Below, piece by piece: positions 29,737 to 39,572 of a DNA stretch of 64,000 nt (position 1 is the first letter of the stretch; each line of letters opens with the position of its first letter). The notes below the pieces were generated by a model. The model did not search any database. It saw nothing but the letters and a program-made list of their open reading frames with translations, and was not told the origin of the DNA. The position numbers and the translations under genes are program-made. Source of the stretch: Thiocapsa rosea (GTDB lineage: Bacteria; Pseudomonadota; Gammaproteobacteria; Chromatiales; Chromatiaceae); contig NZ_RBXL01000001.1 of NCBI RefSeq assembly GCF_003634315.1, forward strand, positions 473,501 through 537,500. Reading direction: 5' to 3'.

Positions 29737-30003
29737 CGTAGGATGGGTAGAGCGCAGCGAAACCCATCCACCCCGCTCAAACGCCCGATCCCTGTGGCGA
29801 CGCGGAAAAGGCGGGTTTCGCTGGGCTCTACCGGTGCCGGAATCGATGCGTGGGAGCGGGGAGGATGGGTTTCGCTGTGCTCTACCGGTGCGGTAACCGA
29901 GACGCCGGCGCGGGGAGGATGGGTTTCGCTGCGCTCTAACGGCGCGGGAACCGATGCCTCGGCGCGGGGAGGATGGGTTTCGCTGCGCTCTACCCATCCT
30001 ACG
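29737..30003. repeat. Inverted-ended array of GGATGGGTTTCGCT units
   Basis: The left end CGTAGGATGGGTAGAGCG plus CAGCGAAACCCATCC (29737-29769) is the exact reverse complement of the right end (29971-30003). Between them sit further half-units of GGATGGGTTTCGCTG(C/T)GCTCTA at about 29869, 29920 and 29970, and a weaker one near 29812, spaced about 50 bases. It interrupts the MoxR/Bat operon. Frames across it encode repetitive nonsense peptides. Confidence 0.9.
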
Positions 30004-30031
30004 TCGGTTGTTTTTGGGGTGGTTTTGGGGG

Positions 30032-30598
30032 TCATCTTGTTGCAAGGGGCGGATTTTCGGTCTCTGGGGCAACACGGGTTCCGCTGGCCTTTCGAGGCGA
30101 GGGGGCGCCATGGCGACGGTTGGCGCGGATCCAGGTTTCGGCTAGCTCGGCCAGGGCATCCGGATTGGGTGGTGGATCACCGGCGTGGAGCGCGCCGTAG
30201 ACCAGGTCGGCGAGTGCTCGACCCGGTCCGTGACGAAAGCCGTCCCCGCCGCCGGTCGCATCCAGGAAGGCCAGCCAGGCATCCCCGGTGAGTCCGGCGA
30301 CCTGCTCGCGCGGGTAGCGTGCCAGGGCGAACCGTCGCAGCAGACGCGAGAGTGCGGCGACGTAGGCGCGGGTGTCCCCGTCGGCCCGGACGGCGGTCCG
30401 CAGCTCGGCGAGCTCGCGAAGGGCCGAACGGGCGGCGGCACCCCGTCGCCGATGCCGACGCCAGCGCACACCGGCAACCCAAGACAGAACCGCCAGGAGC
30501 ACGGCGGCGGAGATCCACCAACCGGGGGCCGGCGGCCACCATTGGATCGGATCCGGCAGATGCCAGTCGCGCAGTTGCGCCAGCGGATCGCCGTTCAT
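30032..30598 (-). CDS. DUF4381 domain membrane protein
   Basis: A 188-aa protein: short N-terminal DPLAQLRDWHLPDPIQWWPP (typical DUF4381 start), one membrane helix (about 27-45), a basic stretch, then a cytoplasmic helical domain (RLLRRFALARYPREQVAGLT). DUF4381 proteins are found only in MoxR/Bat operons. The ATG overlaps the DUF58 gene stop by four bases. Role within the complex unknown. Confidence 0.87.
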   Translation of the reverse strand: MNGDPLAQLRDWHLPDPIQWWPPAPGWWISAAVLLAVLSWVAGVRWRRHRRRGAAARSALRELAELRTAVRADGDTRAYVAALSRLLRRFALARYPREQVAGLTGDAWLAFLDATGGGDGFRHGPGRALADLVYGALHAGDPPPNPDALAELAETWIRANRRHGAPSPRKASGTRVAPETENPPLATR

Positions 30599-31614
30599 GC
30601 GAAGCCCCCTGCGGCAGGCAAACGCCCTCGCCCGCCGAGACCGAGCGCCAGTGCGGGACCGACCGGGATATCGGCGGTCAGTCGCAGCAGGTGGGCGCGG
30701 TTACGCCGCGCGAGCCGTTCCAAGGCATCCATTCGGCTGCGAAACAGGTCTTCGTACGCCTCGCGGCTTCCGGAGCGGGTCAGATCCAGCAGGCCGCGCC
30801 GGTGCCCGTCGGTCACGGGGTAGCGTCCGGACGGCGGCGCCTGGAACTCGATGCTGTCGTGGACCGGCAGGAGGATGACCTCGCAGCCGGCGGCCAGCTC
30901 GGTCATCCAGCGTGTTTGCGCGCGCAGGATGTCGGCGAAATCGCTGATCACCGCGACCAGGCTGCCGGGGCGCACCAGCCTGACGAGGTGTCCCGCGGCG
31001 TCCCCGAGCGAGGTGTAGCCGCCGGCCTGGCCGGACAACCCCGCGTCGGCGGAGAAGGCGGGCGCCGGACTCGCCAGACGGTCGAGGAGCGGCAGGAGTC
31101 CCGCGGCACGCGAGGCCGGGCGGCGCTCCAGATGCCTGGTCTCGTCGAAGACCAGACCGCCGACCCGATCGCCGCGATCCACGGCGGCCCAGCCGAGCAG
31201 CGCGGCCGCACGCGCGGCGACGACGGATTTGAAGGCGATACGGGTGCCGAAGCGCATGGACGGACCCTGGTCGACCAGCAGCCAGACCGGGCGCTCGCGC
31301 TCCTCCCGGAAGAGTTTGACGTGCGCACGACCGGCCCGGGCCGTGACACGCCAGTCCATGTTGCGCGGGTCGTCGCCGGGCTGATAGACGCGCGATTCGT
31401 CGAACTCCATTCCGCGCCCGCGAAAGCGCGCCACATGGCCGCCGGTGCGCGTCGCCAAGACCCGACCGCGCGGCGCGAGATCCAGACGCCGCGCCTGCTC
31501 GCGCAGGGCGATCAGCTCGGTCAGCGCGGGGAGGACGCCCTCGGTCCCCGCATGAGGCGGCTTCGCGTCCTTCGCGCGCGGCGCACCCGGAAGGTTCGTT
31601 CCCATGCCAAACAC
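30595..31614 (-). CDS. DUF58 domain protein
   Basis: A 339-aa soluble protein. The DUF58 core signature is visible as GRGMEFDESRVYQPGDDPRN followed by MDWRVTARAG, and LFREERERPVWLLVDQGPSM resembles a degenerate VWA MIDAS segment. DUF58 proteins are partners of MoxR ATPases. Three bases separate it from the moxR gene and it overlaps the next gene, so the three are translated as a unit. Confidence 0.9.
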   Translation of the reverse strand: MFGMGTNLPGAPRAKDAKPPHAGTEGVLPALTELIALREQARRLDLAPRGRVLATRTGGHVARFRGRGMEFDESRVYQPGDDPRNMDWRVTARAGRAHVKLFREERERPVWLLVDQGPSMRFGTRIAFKSVVAARAAALLGWAAVDRGDRVGGLVFDETRHLERRPASRAAGLLPLLDRLASPAPAFSADAGLSGQAGGYTSLGDAAGHLVRLVRPGSLVAVISDFADILRAQTRWMTELAAGCEVILLPVHDSIEFQAPPSGRYPVTDGHRRGLLDLTRSGSREAYEDLFRSRMDALERLARRNRAHLLRLTADIPVGPALALGLGGRGRLPAAGGFA

Positions 31615-31617
31615 CGC

Positions 31618-32721
<1,104 letters not shown>

Positions 32722-32767
32722 GCGTCTCTTTTTCGCCCGTGCTCCGGTTGTCGCGGGCTAGTCACGG

Positions 32768-32804
32768 CGTAGGATGGGTAGAGCGACAGCGAAACCCATC
32801 CATC
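32768..32804. repeat. CGTAGGATGGGTAGAGCG hairpin repeat, copy 4
   Basis: GGATGGGTAGAGCGACAGCG then AAACCCATCC, between the HAD phosphatase gene and the MoxR operon. Confidence 0.85.
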
Positions 32805-32840
32805 CCGCGCCAAGCGTTCACCTTGTTTCTGAGTTGTGAC

Positions 32841-33473
32841 CTAGGGCATCTCCACGTCGATCGAGAGGAGATCCCGCGGATGGCGGCACTGAAAATCAGG
32901 CCCTGCGGCGGCCAGGCTCTCCAATGGCGTGTAACCCCACGCCACCGCGGCGAAGCGGACCCGCGCCTCGCGGGCCGCCTCGAGATCACGCAGCTCGTCG
33001 CCCACATAGACCAAGCGCCCGGGCTCGATCCCCTGCACGCGGGTCTGTCGGCGCAATGCTCCGGCCTTTCCGAAAAGGCCGGTTCCGCCGATCACGGCAT
33101 CCAGACCGGGCAGCCGGTGACGTCGAACATACGCGTGCACGCTCGCCCGCGCATTCGACGACAGGATACCCAACCGATGGCCTCGCTGCAGCAGCGTCTC
33201 CAGCACCTCGCCGATACCCTCGATCGGGGCCGTCTCCATCAGATCGGCACGCATGGCACGGCGCATCCGTGTCGCGAGCTGCGGCAGCCGGTACATAGGC
33301 ACGCCCAAGGCATGCACGACTTCGAGCGCGTGCATCCCCCTGAGCCGCTCCAGCCGCTCACGACTCAGGTGTGTGCACCCGAACTCGGGGCCGACCTGAC
33401 GGAAGGCGGTGAAGGCCACCTCGAGACTGTCGACAAGGGTGCCGTCGAAATCGAACAGGATGTGAACCGCCAT
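32841..33473 (-). CDS. HAD-superfamily phosphatase (phosphoglycolate phosphatase-like)
   Basis: A 210-aa haloacid-dehalogenase-type hydrolase: motif I FDFDGTLVDS at the N-terminus with the nucleophile and acid Asp, a helical cap (about 20-80), motif II ILSSNARAS, Lys of motif III in LFGKAGAL, and motif IV YVGDELRDLEAA. Close in pattern to Gph/PGP phosphatases and to pyrophosphatase-like HADs; substrate not fixed. It ends 119 bases before the MoxR operon and is on the same strand. Confidence 0.87.
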   Translation of the reverse strand: MAVHILFDFDGTLVDSLEVAFTAFRQVGPEFGCTHLSRERLERLRGMHALEVVHALGVPMYRLPQLATRMRRAMRADLMETAPIEGIGEVLETLLQRGHRLGILSSNARASVHAYVRRHRLPGLDAVIGGTGLFGKAGALRRQTRVQGIEPGRLVYVGDELRDLEAAREARVRFAAVAWGYTPLESLAAAGPDFQCRHPRDLLSIDVEMP

Positions 33474-33483
33474 CGGCCCTCGA

Positions 33484-33583
33484 TAAACTGCGTCCCGTTA
33501 AACTGCGTCCCGCGGTTTATGCATTGTTTTCCGGCAGGCTGACTTGCAGCTCAGTCTGAAGCTACCGCAGAGGACGCAGTTTA
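33484..33583. repeat. TAAACCGCG-ended repeat variant (TAAACTGCGTCC)
   Basis: Two tandem left ends TAAACTGCGTCC (33484, 33498) and one right end GGACGCAGTTTA at 33572-33583. The interior is not shared with types A or B. Confidence 0.78.
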
Positions 33584-33602
33584 AGATGGTGTTTTTTATT
33601 CC

Positions 33603-33685
33603 TGAACCGCGTCTCGCCTTCGGCGTTGATCGCGACGAGGCCGAACAGAGCGACTGACGGCGCCTGTCACTCCGGACGCGGTTCA
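33603..33685. repeat. TGAACCGCGTC-ended repeat
   Basis: Left end TGAACCGCGTC and right end GGACGCGGTTCA, the TGA variant of the family. It finishes 8 bases before the stop of the CDGSH gene. Confidence 0.78.
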
Positions 33686-33693
33686 GTTGCGGC

Positions 33694-34341
33694 TCAGCCC
33701 TTGAAACCGATCTTCTTATGCGTCCCGTCGCAGAACGGTTTGTTCTGCGAGGCCCCGCAGCGACACAGAAACGCCTTGTCACCCTGCCAGGCGAGCCGGC
33801 CGGTGCCGGCGTGGATGCTCAGATTTCCGGTCAGGACCAACGGCCCATCGGGCCGCATCTCGACGTTGAGCTTTCCGCCCGTCGCGGTGAGCCCCGGCCC
33901 CTTCTTGCCCACGGCACCATAGTCCTCGAACTTGGCCTCGACATGACTGTTGTCGCAGAAGGGCTTGTTCTTTGACGCCCCGCACCGACAGAGCGCTGCG
34001 CGAAAACGAACGCCGGGCATGTCGTCTTCGGCACCTTCGATCTCCAAATCGCCGGTGAGATAGAGCGGGCCGTTACAGGCAACGGTCAGGCTGTTCTCAG
34101 CAGGCGCGGACTCGGGAGCACCGGCCTTGTCGGTGTAGGTCAAGGCGCCGCTCGGACAGCGCTCGACGATCTCGCGGACCTCCTCCTTCGACACCAGGTC
34201 CGGCATGCACCAGGGCTGACGCTCGGCCACGAAGAGGTCTCCCTCGGAGTGACCGCATTCGCCGACATGGATGCAGAGACGCCCGTCGAACCGGACGTCG
34301 ATCTCCTTCCCCGCAAAGTCCAGTTGCCGTTTCTTGCTCAT
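33694..34341 (-). CDS. Iron-sulfur protein with ferredoxin-like and two CDGSH domains
   Basis: A 215-aa protein. Residues about 1-75 match the divergent mono-cluster ferredoxin family (CIHVGECGHSEGDLF, CPSGALTY). Two CDGSH-type motifs follow: CRCGASKNKPFCDNSHVEAK near residue 128 and CRCGASQNKPFCDGTHKKIG near residue 198, each C-x-C-x-(S/T)-x3-P-x-C-D-x-x-H and expected to hold a [2Fe-2S] cluster. Likely electron transfer or iron-sulfur sensing. The ATG at 34341 is chosen at the family start; the frame opens 108 codons further upstream without similarity. Confidence 0.9.
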   Translation of the reverse strand: MSKKRQLDFAGKEIDVRFDGRLCIHVGECGHSEGDLFVAERQPWCMPDLVSKEEVREIVERCPSGALTYTDKAGAPESAPAENSLTVACNGPLYLTGDLEIEGAEDDMPGVRFRAALCRCGASKNKPFCDNSHVEAKFEDYGAVGKKGPGLTATGGKLNVEMRPDGPLVLTGNLSIHAGTGRLAWQGDKAFLCRCGASQNKPFCDGTHKKIGFKG

Positions 34342-34663
34342 GCGTGCCTCGATGGGATCGGCCGGGGCCAGACCCGCGATGTTGCGGGACGATCCGCCGA
34401 TGTTTTGGGATTGATAGGTTCTCGCACCGGGGCGACTCAACGACCCCGGGGATTCGCAAGCGGGCGGCGATTGCCGTCTTCGTGCTCGGGTGAGTGTGGG
34501 GGTCCGCAAAGGAACAGGCAACGCCTTGCACGGCAATTCACTGCGTACGGATGCAACGCGAGCTTGAACTTTGACCAACGTCGCGGATCCGATGCGCAAG
34601 GAAGTCGTCGTATCTCGAAGGACACTCGGCCCCCGAGCCCATTTGAAACGAGGACCTTCACTC
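34342..34663. other. Divergent intergenic region, CDGSH gene / DUF2189 gene
   Basis: About 320 bases. No repeat of the families found elsewhere and no credible small gene. It should contain promoters for both divergent genes, but no convincing boxes were identified. Confidence 0.4.
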
Positions 34664-35434
34664 ATGAAAACGCAGACCGTTCATCCCTCCTTTTCGGAGA
34701 CGGCTCCCACGATCCACCAGGTCGACATCACGGAGCCACTCGACTGGATCGCCGCCGGCTTTCGTACCTTGGCTGCTGCTCGTGCATGCAGCCTCGTCTA
34801 CGGCGCGCTCTTTACCCTGGCCTGCTGGGCTACGCTGGGACTGACTTGGGCACTGCCCTGGTTTACGATCGCCTTCGTGACGGGCCTCTTGCTGCTGGGT
34901 CCATTCTTGGCGGCCGGGCTCTATGTCGCCGCCCGTCAACACGAGGCCGGCGTGCCGGTCAGCATCCGTGCCGGTTTCGAGCTCGTTTGGGAGCGACGCA
35001 CCAATCTGAGTCTCTTCGCCCTGCTTCTCGGGCTGATCGCCGCAGCCTGGGTGCGCCTTTCCGCCCTGCTTTTCGCGGTCCAGTTCAATATGTTCTCACC
35101 GAGCATCGAGGGCTATGTCGGCATCCTATCCGGGCATTTCGACCCTGTCGTCATGGCCTTCTTTTTCGGGATCGGTCTTCTTCTCGCCGCCGTTGTCTTT
35201 ACGATCAGCGCGGTCGCGGTGCCGATGATCCTCGACCGAGACGCCGGGCCCATCACGGCGATGCAGACCAGCTATCGCGCCGTGCGCTCGAACCTGTCCG
35301 CCATGACCTTGTGGGCGGCGCTCATCGTCGCCGTGAGCGGGATCGGGATCCTCACGTTTTTTGTCGGCATGGTCGTGCTGTTTCCGCTGTTGGGATACGC
35401 CACCTGGCACAGCTATCGGCGGCTGGTGGCATAG
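34664..35434 (+). CDS. DUF2189 integral membrane protein
   Basis: A 256-aa protein starting MKTQTVHPSFSE, with six hydrophobic segments and the DUF2189 patterns WIAAGFRTLAAARACSLVYG, GPFLAAGLYVAARQHEAGVP and FPLLGYATWHSYRRLV. Function of the family is unknown; members often sit near respiratory or cytochrome genes. The ATG at 34664 has a GAGGA box 8-12 bases upstream; the open frame starts 31 codons earlier. Confidence 0.88.
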   Translation: MKTQTVHPSFSETAPTIHQVDITEPLDWIAAGFRTLAAARACSLVYGALFTLACWATLGLTWALPWFTIAFVTGLLLLGPFLAAGLYVAARQHEAGVPVSIRAGFELVWERRTNLSLFALLLGLIAAAWVRLSALLFAVQFNMFSPSIEGYVGILSGHFDPVVMAFFFGIGLLLAAVVFTISAVAVPMILDRDAGPITAMQTSYRAVRSNLSAMTLWAALIVAVSGIGILTFFVGMVVLFPLLGYATWHSYRRLVA

Positions 35435-35844
35435 TCCGGCGCGCGCTGCCGAGCAGATCGCAACTCCCGCGCCCCCGCCGATCGCCCTTGATCGTTGAGA
35501 GCGGTTGGTCGGGTGGACGAGCGAGAGCGCAGCCCACCGATCCTCGGACCAATGGTGGTGGACTGCGCTTCGCTTGTCCCCACCGGTCGCGCCGATATGT
35601 CGCAGAGCCACCGGGGCGCGGGGGCACGGGCTCCGAGCGGCAGCGCAGGCGGTCGAGCGGCGAGCCGCGCGGGGCATTGCGTTCGCAAAACGGCTTTCGG
35701 GTTATCATCCCGAGCGATCCGGTCCCGGCCTCCGTCGCTCAGCCGCCGATAGCCACTGCCGATAGCCATCGCCGAGAGCGCCCTTGGACAACACCTTGGA
35801 CCGGATCCTTCGCATTCCACCCCAATCGCGCGGATCCGCCCCCG
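35435..35844. other. Intergenic region with a GTGGACGAGCG repeat
   Basis: About 410 bases. A palindromic repeat (35511-35580: GGGTGGACGAGCGAGAGCGC then GTGGTGGACTGCGCTTCGCT) related to 7849-7949 occupies the centre; the rest shows nothing recognisable. Confidence 0.6.
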
Positions 35845-36753
35845 ATGCCGAACCTGAACATGAAGCACCTGCGCTACTTCTGGGCCGTAGCGACGCACGG
35901 TTCCATTGCCCGCGCCTCGGAGGTACTGCACCTCACGCCACAGACCATCAGCGGTCAGCTGCGCGAGCTCGAAGATCAAATCGGGGCCAAGCTGTTCGGT
36001 AAATCGGGACGCAATCTCGCCCTGACCGAAAGCGGACAGGTGGTCTTCTCCTATGCCGACGAGATCTTCAGGCTCACGGGCGAGCTGCAGGACGTAGTGT
36101 CGGGCCGCCCGCCGGCGTCCGGCATCACCTTCAGGGTCGGAATCGCCATGGTCGTGCCCAAGCTGCTCGCCTATCGCGTCTTGGCGCCCGTGCTGGCGCT
36201 CCCGGAGCCGGTGCGCCTGGTCTGTCACGAAGCACCCCTGACCGACCTCTTGGCCGACCTCTCGGTGCACAAGCTCGACCTGGTCCTCGCCGACAGCCCG
36301 GTGAATCCGGCGCTCAACATCCGCGCCTACAACCATGTCCTGGGCGAATCCGGGATCAGCTTTTTCGCGGTTCCGGAGCTCGCAGCGCGCCATCGCGACG
36401 ACTTTCCGCGCTCGCTCAACGGTGCGCCGATGCTGATGCCGACGGGCTCGAGCGCACTCTATCGCGCACTCGAGCATTGGTTGGAGCGACACGACGTCAA
36501 GCCGCGCGTCGTCGCCGAGTTCGAGGATCGCGCACTCATGAAGGTCTTCGGCGAGGCCGGGGTCGGGATCTTCACGACGCCGACCGCGGTGGAGCAGGAC
36601 ATTCTCGAAAAGTACGGGGTCGCGCTGATCGCCCGGGTCGACGACATCAAGGAGCGCTATTACGCCATCTCCGCCGAGCGCCACATCAAGCACCCCGCGG
36701 TCTCGACGATCACGGAGTCGGCACGGCATGACCTCTTTGCGCTGCGGGAGTGA
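35845..36753 (+). CDS. nhaR: LysR-family regulator, NhaR-like
   Basis: A 302-aa regulator. The N-terminus MPNLNMKHLRYFWAVATHGS with ARASEVLHLTPQTISGQLRE is typical of NhaR, the activator of Na+/H+ antiporter genes and, in E. coli, of the pga adhesin operon. The effector domain shows VGIFTTPTAVEQDILEKYGV. No antiporter gene is adjacent. The ATG at 35845 is used; the frame extends far upstream but without similarity. The symbol is by resemblance only. Confidence 0.85.
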   Translation: MPNLNMKHLRYFWAVATHGSIARASEVLHLTPQTISGQLRELEDQIGAKLFGKSGRNLALTESGQVVFSYADEIFRLTGELQDVVSGRPPASGITFRVGIAMVVPKLLAYRVLAPVLALPEPVRLVCHEAPLTDLLADLSVHKLDLVLADSPVNPALNIRAYNHVLGESGISFFAVPELAARHRDDFPRSLNGAPMLMPTGSSALYRALEHWLERHDVKPRVVAEFEDRALMKVFGEAGVGIFTTPTAVEQDILEKYGVALIARVDDIKERYYAISAERHIKHPAVSTITESARHDLFALRE

Positions 36754-36912
36754 CGTGCTCGGGACCGACCGAATGCGCGGACTCAGGTCGACGCACCCGG
36801 ATTGAACCCCGGAGGTTTCGTGGTATCAAATCCGAGTGCAATGCTGCGATACTAGACACCGAGTCCGATTCCGGACGCAGTCCCCCGCATCGATCGACAC
36901 GAGGACGAGACC

Positions 36913-37233
36913 ATGAACAAGCACACCATCACGCCCGCCGCAGCCCTTGTCGGTGCCGCCATCGTCGGCAGCCTCGGCGCCTTCGGCGTTGCCCAGGCCG
37001 CCGGCAACCCGTTCGCCGCTCAGCCGCTCGAAGCAGGCTATATGCAGCTCGCCGGTGCCGACACCGAAGGCAAGTGCGGCGAAGGCAAATGCGGTGGAAC
37101 CAAGGATGCGGAAGGTAAATGCGGCGAGGGCAAGTGCGGTGCCGACAAGGGCACCGAAGGCAAGTGCGGTGAAGGCAAATGCGGCGCCGATAAGGGCAAG
37201 GACAAGGACGGCGCAACCGGCAGCGCGACCTAG
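36913..37233 (+). CDS. EGKCG-repeat precursor peptide (HvfA/bufferin-like)
   Basis: A 106-aa secreted low-complexity protein. Signal peptide about residues 1-29 ([20 protein letters not shown]). The mature part contains six EGKCG motifs as three pairs (cysteines 55/60, 70/75, 85/90), separated by Lys/Asp/Gly linkers, ending in a charged tail. EGKCG precursors (HvfA type) are substrates of DUF692 enzymes, which convert the cysteines into copper-binding heterocycles. The DUF692 gene starts 19 bases downstream, so the pair is surely co-transcribed. Probable role: periplasmic copper buffering (by family). Confidence 0.88.
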   Translation: MNKHTITPAAALVGAAIVGSLGAFGVAQAAGNPFAAQPLEAGYMQLAGADTEGKCGEGKCGGTKDAEGKCGEGKCGADKGTEGKCGEGKCGADKGKDKDGATGSAT

Positions 37234-37252
37234 AGCGACCGCGTCGACGGCC

Positions 37253-38110
37253 ATGAACACTGCACCCTACCCTGTTCATGGCGCCGGTCTCGGCCTGCGG
37301 CGCTCCTTCCTGAGCGCCTTGGCCGAGCGGCCTCCGCAAGCGGTCGATTTCTACGAGATCGCCCCGGAAAACTGGATCGGCATGGGCGGTGTGAACGCGC
37401 GCCGCCTGCGCGCGCTGACCGAACGCCATCCCTTCGTCTGTCACGGACTCTCGCTCTCGATCGGTGCCCCGACCCCGCTCGACCTGCACTTCGTCCGGCA
37501 GATCAAGGCGTTTCTGGACGACCACGGGATCCGGGCCTACACGGAGCACCTGAGCTACTGCTCCGACGACGGTCACCTCTACGATCTCCTGCCCATCCCC
37601 TTTACAGATGAGGCCGTACGGCATGTCGCCGGGCGCGTCCGTCAGGTGCAGGAGATCCTGGAGCGGCGCATCGCCCTTGAGAACGTTTCCTACTACGGCG
37701 CACCCGGGCAAGCGATGTCCGAGATCGACTTCATCAACGCCGTGCTGGCCGAGGCCGACTGCGACCTCCTACTCGACGTGAACAACATCCATGTCAATGC
37801 CGTCAACCACGGCTATGACCCGCGCGCCTTCCTCGCAGCCCTGCCGGGGGAGCGGATTCGCTACGGCCATATCGCCGGGCATTATGTGGAGGCCGAGGAT
37901 CTGCGGGTCGACACCCACGGCGCGGATGTCATCGACCCGGTGTGGGAACTGCTGGATCTGGCCTACGCGCACTTCGGGGTCTTCCCCACGCTCTTGGAGC
38001 GCGACTTCAACATCCCGCCCGTGGATGAGCTGGTTCGGGAGGTCGATCGGATCAAAACGATCCAACAGGTCCATGCGGCGCGATCGGCGCGGAGCACGGC
38101 CGATGCCTAA
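37253..38110 (+). CDS. DUF692 multinuclear non-heme iron oxidase (MNIO)
   Basis: A 285-aa TIM-barrel-type enzyme. Motifs with the likely metal-binding His/Asp/Glu: [82 protein letters not shown] and [10 protein letters not shown]. It should modify the cysteines of the preceding EGKCG peptide. Family loci normally continue with a DUF2063 partner (HvfC) that presents the leader; here the gene ends in a dispersed repeat whose first triplet is the TAA stop, and no DUF2063 gene follows within the window. Confidence 0.92.
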   Translation: MNTAPYPVHGAGLGLRRSFLSALAERPPQAVDFYEIAPENWIGMGGVNARRLRALTERHPFVCHGLSLSIGAPTPLDLHFVRQIKAFLDDHGIRAYTEHLSYCSDDGHLYDLLPIPFTDEAVRHVAGRVRQVQEILERRIALENVSYYGAPGQAMSEIDFINAVLAEADCDLLLDVNNIHVNAVNHGYDPRAFLAALPGERIRYGHIAGHYVEAEDLRVDTHGADVIDPVWELLDLAYAHFGVFPTLLERDFNIPPVDELVREVDRIKTIQQVHAARSARSTADA

Positions 38111-38250
38111 ACCGCGTCCAGAGCTAAACCGCGTCCGGTGCGGTATGCATCAGGTGTTGGAATGGCTTGGCCGCGCCGGAACCAGCGGTCGTCATGTCTG
38201 CCGAGGCCGATCCCATCCAAAAACATCGCATACCGCGCTGCGCGCGCTCG
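38108..38250. repeat. Nested TAAACCGCG repeats, including type B copy 2
   Basis: Left end TAAACCGCGTCCAGAG at 38108, a second end TAAACCGCGTCCGGTGCGGT at 38124 (the reverse type B start), and a degenerate type B interior (CGATCCCATCCAAAAACATC) at about 38170-38250. The first TAA is the stop codon of the DUF692 gene. Confidence 0.8.
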
Positions 38251-38552
38251 CCGCACACCTGCTCGGGACCGTTCGCGCAGCTGCATCCTGAAGGTCGCGC
38301 CTTCTGTTTTCCGGGTCGGAGAGGTCGCTCGCCGACGGGGAGCGGCGGACATCGGGATTCGCAAATCATCGACGTTGGCGTTCGTCACCCCGCCCCGAGG
38401 CGAAATCGTCTGATACAGCCTCGCTCCGACCGAGTAGTATCGGCCACCCCGCAAGCCGCCGCGGGAGAACCCGACCGCAACAGGCTCGCGCTTCGTTCCG
38501 GCCCCGTCGGTACGCATGCCCCAATCACCCATTCAACCGGAACCCCGCCCTC
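38251..38552. other. Intergenic region upstream of the CoA-binding gene
   Basis: About 300 bases. No gene with coding signatures; no further repeat copy. This is where the DUF2063 partner would be expected if the MNIO locus were complete, and no trace of it was recognised. Confidence 0.45.
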
Positions 38553-38990
38553 ATGGCCTCGAATTACGAAAGCTTCTTCAACCTCGACCGCTTCGGCATC
38601 GTCGGACACACCACAGCCAAACCCTTTCCGCTGTTGAGTTATCGGCGCCTGAAGGCGATGGGCAAAACCGTCTATCCGATCGATCCCAGCACCATGCTCG
38701 TCGACCGTGATCCCGCGTATCCCACGCTTGCGTCCTTACCCCAAGCCGTCGATGGGCTCATCATCGAGGTGCCGAAGTCCGAGACCGTGGACTGGGTTGC
38801 CGCGGCCGCGGATGCCGGCATCGGTCATGTCTGGATCCACATGGCTCACGAGACCCCGGAGGCGACGGCACTCGCCGCGGAGAAAGGCATCAATCTGCGC
38901 ACCGGGACCTGCGCCGTCATGTATCTGAACCCCGGCATGTCCTACCACGGGATCCATAAGCTCATCATGAAACTGACCGGGAAGTATTGA
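38553..38990 (+). CDS. CoA-binding domain protein (YccU family)
   Basis: A 145-aa Rossmann-type protein: FGIVGHTTAKPFPLLSYRRL, VYPIDPS, the DGLIIEVPKSETVDWVAAAA segment, VWIHMAHETPEATALA and a C-terminal NLRTGTCAVMYLNPG. This is the CoA_binding_2 fold of YccU-like proteins. Ligand and physiological role are not established. The first ATG is used. Confidence 0.88.
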   Translation: MASNYESFFNLDRFGIVGHTTAKPFPLLSYRRLKAMGKTVYPIDPSTMLVDRDPAYPTLASLPQAVDGLIIEVPKSETVDWVAAAADAGIGHVWIHMAHETPEATALAAEKGINLRTGTCAVMYLNPGMSYHGIHKLIMKLTGKY

Positions 38991-39098
38991 CGCGCGATCG
39001 TCGATCGCCCCCGAGAAGCGGCGCGCGGCCGAGACGCACTTCAACCTGATTCTCGAGGTGCGCCTGTAAAGACAACGGGAAGACGGCCCGGCGGCAAC

Positions 39099-39572
39099 TC
39101 ACTCGGTGCCCACTTCAACCTCCTCGATCCACCTCACCGAGGGTGGTCCGGGCGGGATGTCCTCGAAGCTGTCGCCGTTTGCGCCGATGGTGAACTGCCG
39201 GCCTGCATCGGGGCCACCGGCCTCGGGGTCGGGGTTGAGATAGGCGACCCCGAGCCAGCCCGGAGCGAGGACCTGTGGTCCCGCGACTCCCCTGTCCAGG
39301 GCCTCCTGGCTCAAGGCGAAGGAGCGTACGGTGATGGTGTCCCCCGGCGTCACCGGGGAGGCGGAGCGCAGCACCGAGATGACTTCCATGCGATAGAGGA
39401 CGTCGGAGCGCTCTCCCTGCCCCACGGGGACCTGCGCTTCCAGTACCCGGACCTCGAGCTTCGCCGCCGCGTCCTCTTTGAGCCCCTGCGCCGCCGGGGC
39501 CGTCCCCGACAGAATCAGGAGCACGCCAAGAGCGGCAACGGTCGCGATGCGAATCGAATGGACTTGGAACAT
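39099..39572 (-). CDS. Secreted hypothetical protein
   Basis: A 157-aa protein with a clear signal peptide (hydrophobic TVAALGVLLILSGTAPAAQG, cleavage near residue 28). The mature part is beta-rich (LEVRVLEAQVPVGQ, YRMEVISVLRSASPVTPGDT, APGWLGVAYLNPDPEAGG). No family recognised; the pattern resembles small periplasmic domains that follow redox or copper genes, but this is only an impression. Transcribed alone. Confidence 0.65.
   Translation of the reverse strand: MFQVHSIRIATVAALGVLLILSGTAPAAQGLKEDAAAKLEVRVLEAQVPVGQGERSDVLYRMEVISVLRSASPVTPGDTITVRSFALSQEALDRGVAGPQVLAPGWLGVAYLNPDPEAGGPDAGRQFTIGANGDSFEDIPPGPPSVRWIEEVEVGTE

Noticed and set aside
29646..30035. Frames encoding repeated RSETHPPRA-type peptides
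   Set aside because: They are the translation of the GGATGGGTTTCGCT repeat array, not a repeat protein; the element has inverted ends and interrupts an operon.
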